This document shows positions 61,449 through 64,000 of a DNA stretch of 64,000 nucleotides, in pieces. The stretch's first letter is position 1. Each line of letters opens with the position of its first letter. Below the pieces are notes generated by a model that saw nothing but the letters and a program-made list of their open reading frames with translations, made no database searches and was not told the DNA's origin. Origin of the DNA: Gymnogyps californianus (lineage: Eukaryota > Chordata > Aves > Accipitriformes > Cathartidae); assembly GCF_018139145.2 (NCBI RefSeq), contig NC_059474.1:38272344-38336343 (forward strand), given 5' to 3'. The position numbers and the translations under genes are program-made.

Positions 61449-63049
61449 ACTATTCCTTTTGAGAATAAGGATTCTGAAGTGGTGGACAGACATCCACACC
61501 ACATGTGCTCTGCAACAAATAGCTATTACAGGTGGGTTAAGGGAGGAACTTTCAGTTTTAATTGTAAATTACAATGGCTTTTTCTTGGTTTAGGGCATAC
61601 TTTCAGCTGTTTCAATTAAGTATCTTGTAGTTTAAAATAAAAAAGAGACAAATGATCCTTTTTGTTATATAAGATATGCTTTACAATATCATTACATAGT
61701 GACAACTCCTTGTCCTCCTGTCACATCCTGTCCCTTAGACCATGCTGCAGAAAAGCAATTTTCTGCCTCAAAAGCACTCTATTTTTTAAAAGTTTGTCTC
61801 TGGGCAATTTTCAGGTCTACTAGAGCTGCACAACTGTATACAGATGAGAAAGACCCAAAATAGGGCAATTTATTTGATTCCTCCTCTTCAAAACATTTAG
61901 CTGAGATTGCATATCCAACAGAGAAACCCCAACAAGAATATTCAGAGATGACCTGCAGTGACACACATCTTTTTTTCACAAAAATTTGCATTAAATATCT
62001 TCTCCAGACTCCTCAGATAGTCTAGATTTGACTTTTGTTTAATATGACCTTTAACACAAATATTTCCCAGGATATTAACAGCTAATTTCTTTTTTAAAGG
62101 AGATCGTAAGAGCCAGTCAGTTAAATAAAACACTTACGGAGTTTTTCAGAGGAAGAATAGTTTTTTGTGGTGGGGTTTTTTTTGTTTGTTTGTTTTTTTC
62201 TTTTAGAAAGAAGATGTGCATTCATTTGAATCCAGTTTCTCTCTTGTTAGAGAGTAAAGAACTACTTGGATGGGAAAATACATCCTCCCAGTGTTCAGCT
62301 CCTGGTAACTTAGCATTTATCAATGCCTGAAGCTAGTTTGACCTCAGTATTCTCCTGGTACAGTTCTGCCCTAACACAGTAAGGGCATTTCATAATAGAG
62401 CAAAGGCCTCGCCTTTATAACCATCCACATCTTGAAAATTACTTTACCTGCATGAAAGTCTTTAAGGAATTAGGATAGCTTCAGGATTTGGACCTCTGTT
62501 TGCTATGAATGTAACATTCACTAATGTATCGTATGAGTTAAAAAAATCCCTTGATAGTATTTTTGAAACTTTTCAAGAAGCTAGGTGAATTTTCAAATCT
62601 GAAAACAAATAAACCATAGCCTCCTCAGTGTTTAAAATCATGTTCAAATTGGGTATATACAATTTTGGAAAATTTTAAACCAGACTGACAGCTCATTTAG
62701 CCCTAAACACCTGAATTTTTTCATTTTATTTTTCTATTGTTGTCTTTTTCAATTGAAGGCTAAGTACATTTAGTTTCACAATTTCATGCTGGCATAGAAA
62801 TCAATCATGTGTTAAAAATCTCTATTAATATTGGCACCAGAAAACAATAAGGCATAAAGTATATCTATAACCATAAATGGTTCTGATTAGTAGATCAGAT
62901 CACACCAGCTGAAGCATGAATTTTCTTTGCTAACACAATAAATACCTTTAGTATGAATGCATTTTGCATTTTTCTGTACTTGGCATGTGAGTATATTTAA
63001 AAATGAACTGAAAGGGAAATGTCCATTTTCTATCTTTTTTCTAAGGTGT
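61449..63049. other. AT-rich noncoding DNA
   Basis: A T/G-rich run (TTTGTTTGTTTG-type) lies at about 62167-62200. Otherwise no feature is recognised. Confidence 0.5.
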
Positions 63050-63520
63050 AAAAATATATTATCCTCCAGTACAGAAGTATATTCACTTAATTAGCATAAT
63101 TCACTCGATTAACCTTTGTGTCAGAAATGTTACCATGCTGCCAGGGCAGCACCTACAAGATCACACACTTGGCCCTGAAGACAGAATTTGGCTCCTGTTG
63201 TGTCTGTCTGAATGTGCCTTTTATACTGGCCCACAAAGTCTGCACGCATACACACAAACTGGATTGTAGTGGAGATCAGAGAAAACTAGCACCAGTAGAA
63301 TGGCAATTTGACTTAAAGGCAAATCAGATTTCCAGATATGCTTAAATTCATGCTTTAAATTAGTGGAGAAGTAATTTGTTGGCATATATTGCTGTGGACA
63401 CACAAGGGAAGAAGACCTTTATGATTTAGCCCATTATGTCTGCAAGTGCTAATGTTGCCTTAGCACATCTTACAGTCATTTCCTGAGCTGGGACTGGAAA
63501 ATGTGGTAAGGAATAGTGTA
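63050..63520. other. Candidate conserved noncoding stretch
   Basis: The sequence is repeat-free, with higher complexity than its surroundings. It contains CATAATTCACTCGATTAACC, GCTGCCAGGGCAGC (a 14-bp palindrome at about 63137-63150) and GCAAGTGCTAATGTTGCC. A 75-codon frame starting at a GTG (63118-63345) crosses it and is probably chance. Confidence 0.22.
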
Positions 63521-64000
63521 ACAGACACAGAGATGAATAAAACTATAAACCATGAAAACTTTGAAAGTGGCTGAAGTGGGACACTAAAGGAAGAATATAA
63601 TTCTTTTAAACTATCTTCATCTCTGATGTCTGCTTTAGACTGCTTGAATATTTAGCTGTGCAAGAAACTAATTAATGTACATCTTGCTGGCTGGCAAACC
63701 TTCAGTTTGGTTGCTGGTTGCTGTCAGTTGGTCACAGCTCGCTGACGACTCAAAAGCGTAAGGGCAGACTGATGCTCTATTCATTTTGGTTTCTTTAACA
63801 GTAACGCAATGGCTATGTCAATCAGAAGTTACCAGGAATAAAAGCAACAAACTGGTAATGAAAAGCAAAAATCTCCTCGGCCTTAAATTCCTCCTTTTTA
63901 ACTGATTAATTGCATTCTATTTGCTTGTATATTTGTGCTGTTTTGGTATGGCTTACTAGCATACATTAGAAATCAGGATAACATCATTTAAGCCAAGGAG
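63521..64000. other. Noncoding DNA at right edge
   Basis: No frame, repeat or RNA gene recognised. Confidence 0.5.

Noticed and set aside
1..64000. CRISPR array, operon, phage or bacterial mobile system
   Set aside because: There are no regularly spaced direct repeats, no long frames and no ribosome-binding-site-spaced genes. The CR1 and LTR content shows a bird-like nuclear genome.
1..64000. Nuclear copy of mitochondrial DNA, tRNA or snRNA genes
   Set aside because: I looked for tRNA B-box type motifs and familiar mitochondrial or snRNA sequence and saw none that extended beyond a few bases.

Overview
The window looks like euchromatic, gene-poor DNA from a bird, most likely a neoavian. The evidence is the mobile-element content: chicken-repeat-1 (CR1) LINE pieces in both orientations, one ending in the CR1 3' octamer repeat (ATTCTGTG-type), and two solo long terminal repeats (LTRs) of an endogenous retrovirus whose ends read TGTC-TGGTTT ... 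AAACCACGACA, a family I remember from many bird genomes. The DNA is AT-rich, intron-like or intergenic in texture, and poor in CpG.

I find no protein-coding gene, rRNA or tRNA. The longest open frames are about 100 to 139 codons. Several of these have no ATG, lie inside repeats, or lie opposite another frame of equal length. None matches a protein family I recognise except the CR1 reverse-transcriptase remnant at 10.8-11.5 kb. The window is therefore best read as a gene desert, or the interior of a very large intron.

Layout: 0-10 kb is unannotated AT-rich DNA with a perfect 20-bp palindrome, a TG/CA hairpin, small microsatellites and a C-rich tract. 10.4-11.6 kb holds a polypurine tract and a minus-strand CR1 remnant that has lost its 3' end and an internal segment. 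12.9-13.15 kb is an odd A-rich, T-poor stretch. 14.4-15.0 kb is solo LTR 1. 16.2-16.7 kb is an old plus-strand CR1 tail. 19.8-20.4, 25.9-26.1 and 39.9-40.3 kb are complex AT-rich stretches that look like candidate conserved noncoding elements. 28.6 kb has a short CR1 3' end. 34.9-35.5 kb is solo LTR 2, with a perfect 5-bp target duplication. 48.9-52 kb is a block of different texture that begins with what may be an old sauropsid repeat. 53.0 kb has a MIR-like core. 59.0-59.9 kb carries two small tandem duplications.

There are no genes here to work together. The functional possibilities are regulatory: LTR promoters, candidate enhancers and structure-forming DNA. I found no convincing undescribed gene system. 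All repeat calls rest on remembered consensus features and were not searched against a library.
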